Source: JABDJX01 sp039942715 (lineage in GTDB: Bacteria > Pseudomonadota > Alphaproteobacteria > Rhodobacterales > Rhodobacteraceae). Taken from it: DNA of 64,000 bases. The first letter of the stretch is position 1; each line of letters starts with the position of its first letter. The stretch is from positions 620,001-684,000 of the forward strand of contig JBDVBY010000001.1 in assembly GCA_039942715.1 (NCBI GenBank), read 5' to 3'. Positions 63,021-64,000 of the stretch are shown one piece after another. The notes under the pieces were generated by a model. The model made no database searches and was not told the DNA's origin. It was given only the letters and a program-made list of their open reading frames with translations. The translations under genes were made by a program, and so were the position numbers.

Positions 63021-63591
63021 CAACCGCCCCTCCGGTAAGGGAAATGCCCAAAAGCGGTGTCACGATCATCAAGAAGATCGCCACCGCAAAGGACGCCAAC
63101 AGCAACACACCTAGCGCGCGCCCCAAGGTTTCAAACCCATGGAGAGCGGCGATAAAGTTCACGTTGATCCAAAAGCCAAAAATGATGATGGCAAAGGACA
63201 AAAGTGCTGCCATTTCAATCGACACCAGCATCAAAGCGACTTGCAACGCCTGCACCGGGATAAAGATCGCCTGAAAGAAAATCGCCAGCAATAGCGAGTC
63301 AGGAAACGTGCCAACCCCGCCCAGCATCTTGCCCACTTGCGCGATGGAAAGTGAGAACGCCGTGAAAATGATCATGATCAACAGCGCCATACGGAAATAC
63401 GACATTTCGACCTGAGGTGGGACGATCATATCTGACGCTGCACTCAGCAGAACGCTCACGACAACGACCAATAACAGCGCGGGTGCCAGCGCCTCTTTCG
63501 GGAAGCCCAAAGCAAGCACATCAGCAGCCGTCTGGCGCGGCTCGCGAAAGGCGCGTTTGCCTTGCATGATCAGTGAATCAAATAGTGTCAC
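63010..63591 (-). CDS. YIP1 family membrane protein
   Basis: A 193-residue membrane protein with about five hydrophobic segments (VEMSYFRMALLIMIIFTAFS, LLSFAIIIFGFWINVNFIAA). It is a YIP1-domain protein of the kind found in Rhodobacterales suf operons. The GTG start overlaps the preceding stop as GTGA. The frame remains open far upstream, but that part overlaps the next gene and is not conserved. Function unknown. Confidence 0.82.
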   Translation of the reverse strand: MTLFDSLIMQGKRAFREPRQTAADVLALGFPKEALAPALLLVVVVSVLLSAASDMIVPPQVEMSYFRMALLIMIIFTAFSLSIAQVGKMLGGVGTFPDSLLLAIFFQAIFIPVQALQVALMLVSIEMAALLSFAIIIFGFWINVNFIAALHGFETLGRALGVLLLASFAVAIFLMIVTPLLGISLTGGAVGDV

Positions 63592-64000
63592 GCCCTGCCC
63601 TCGCTGCGTTGTGCTGCGACGACAGAGAGGCCTGCCATCCAGAAAATCACGAAAGCACCCAAAGCGGCAATTCCCACAATCGTCAACCCCGTGCCTGCGC
63701 CTGCAAAGCCAGCGGCCAACCCTGTGAGCAGCCACAAAGGAGTCGAAGCAAGAAGTGCCCAGAACAGCGTCATTCGACAGGCAAATCCCGCGCCCGTCAC
63801 GCCAAGCGCGCGCACGACAAGTTGCGAAATCAGCGCAAGGGCATAAAACACCAGCGGCATCACCATGATCCAGCCGAACAATGCCCCGGCAAGGCGGGCG
63901 TCGAAACCAATGGACGGGTCCAAGAACGCTTCGCGCGACAAACGCGGCCATTGGGCGACAAAGATTAGCACGCAAGCTCCCATCAACACAGCAAGGGCGC
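63588..64000 (-). CDS. YIP1-like membrane protein (cut by right edge)
   Basis: At least 137 codons with several membrane segments, such as MTLFWALLASTPLWLLTGLA and LTIVGIAALGAFVIFWMAGL. The frame is open to the window edge and the sequence just inside it is hydrophobic, so the true start is probably outside. It overlaps the following YIP1 gene by 4 bases. It is probably a second YIP1-type protein of the suf operon. Confidence 0.72.
   Translation of the reverse strand, partial: ALAVLMGACVLIFVAQWPRLSREAFLDPSIGFDARLAGALFGWIMVMPLVFYALALISQLVVRALGVTGAGFACRMTLFWALLASTPLWLLTGLAAGFAGAGTGLTIVGIAALGAFVIFWMAGLSVVAAQRSEGRA

Noticed and set aside
63588..63975. N-terminal extension of the YIP1 frame to 321 residues
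   Set aside because: The extra part is rich in Cys, Arg and Trp, lacks membrane character and overlaps another membrane-protein gene. A GTG at 63591 with a GTGA overlap explains the start better.

Overview
The window looks like chromosomal DNA of a marine alphaproteobacterium of the Rhodobacterales (Roseobacter group). This rests on gene content and order, not on a database search. The markers are a B12-dependent ribonucleotide reductase, the trkA-trkH-hfq-hflX block, a suf operon carrying YIP1-family membrane proteins ahead of sufS, a heterotetrameric sarcosine oxidase, a selD fused to an NADH-dehydrogenase-like flavoprotein, and short GC-rich palindromes at gene ends. I see no prophage, transposase, CRISPR array, rRNA or plasmid function. 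Two tRNAs are present: Pro-TGG and Arg-CCG.

Layout. 1-3.9 kb: nrdJ (cut by the left edge) with a long leader, tRNA-Pro, then DUF192, double cold-shock protein and pdxH on the minus strand. 4-11.5 kb: fabI-lysE-xpt, a hemG-like flavodoxin, a PpiD-type foldase coupled to trpE, and an alpha/beta-hydrolase fused to a LuxR DNA-binding domain behind two copies of a GGACA-N2-TGTCC operator. 11.5-19.2 kb: an SDR and sarcosine oxidase genes (soxB, then soxD-A-G), with about 1.5 kb of small envelope-protein genes lodged between soxB and soxD. 19.4-30 kb: ccmI-ruvX-DUF1289, a hydroxyacid dehydrogenase, a penicillin-acylase-family hydrolase, hflX-hfq, trkH-trkA and a cupin. 30-38.3 kb: dnaE and a divergent operon of ABC ATPase, FtsX-type permease, AttH/CrtC-like protein and an FMN-binding protein. 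38.3-45.7 kb: selD fusion and selU (mnmH) converging with overlapping 3' ends, a lipase-like protein, then iolG-iolD plus a coupled small membrane protein. 45.7-49 kb: creatinase plus SDR, and a divergent serine hydrolase.

49-58 kb holds the most interesting unit: a compact minus-strand run of GntR regulator, diaminopropionate-ammonia-lyase-like PLP enzyme, M24 hydrolase, Asp/Glu-racemase-family protein and a complete polyamine-type ABC importer, ending in a small membrane protein. The three enzyme genes overlap by 4 bp each. The arrangement resembles ectoine and hydroxyectoine utilisation operons in logic, but the PLP enzyme belongs to another family. I infer uptake and breakdown of an N-substituted or cyclic diamino acid; the substrate is unknown. 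58-64 kb: a secreted PilJ-domain protein, gamma-glutamyltransferase, tRNA-Arg, a tiny ORF, then sufS and two YIP1 proteins (the last cut by the right edge).

Nitrogen-rich osmolyte use recurs: creatinase releases sarcosine and urea, sarcosine oxidase converts sarcosine to glycine with one-carbon transfer, and the 49-58 kb operon probably handles a related amino compound. Starts were chosen from ribosome-binding sites, 4-bp overlaps and family N-termini, and several differ from the longest open frame. No homology search was possible.
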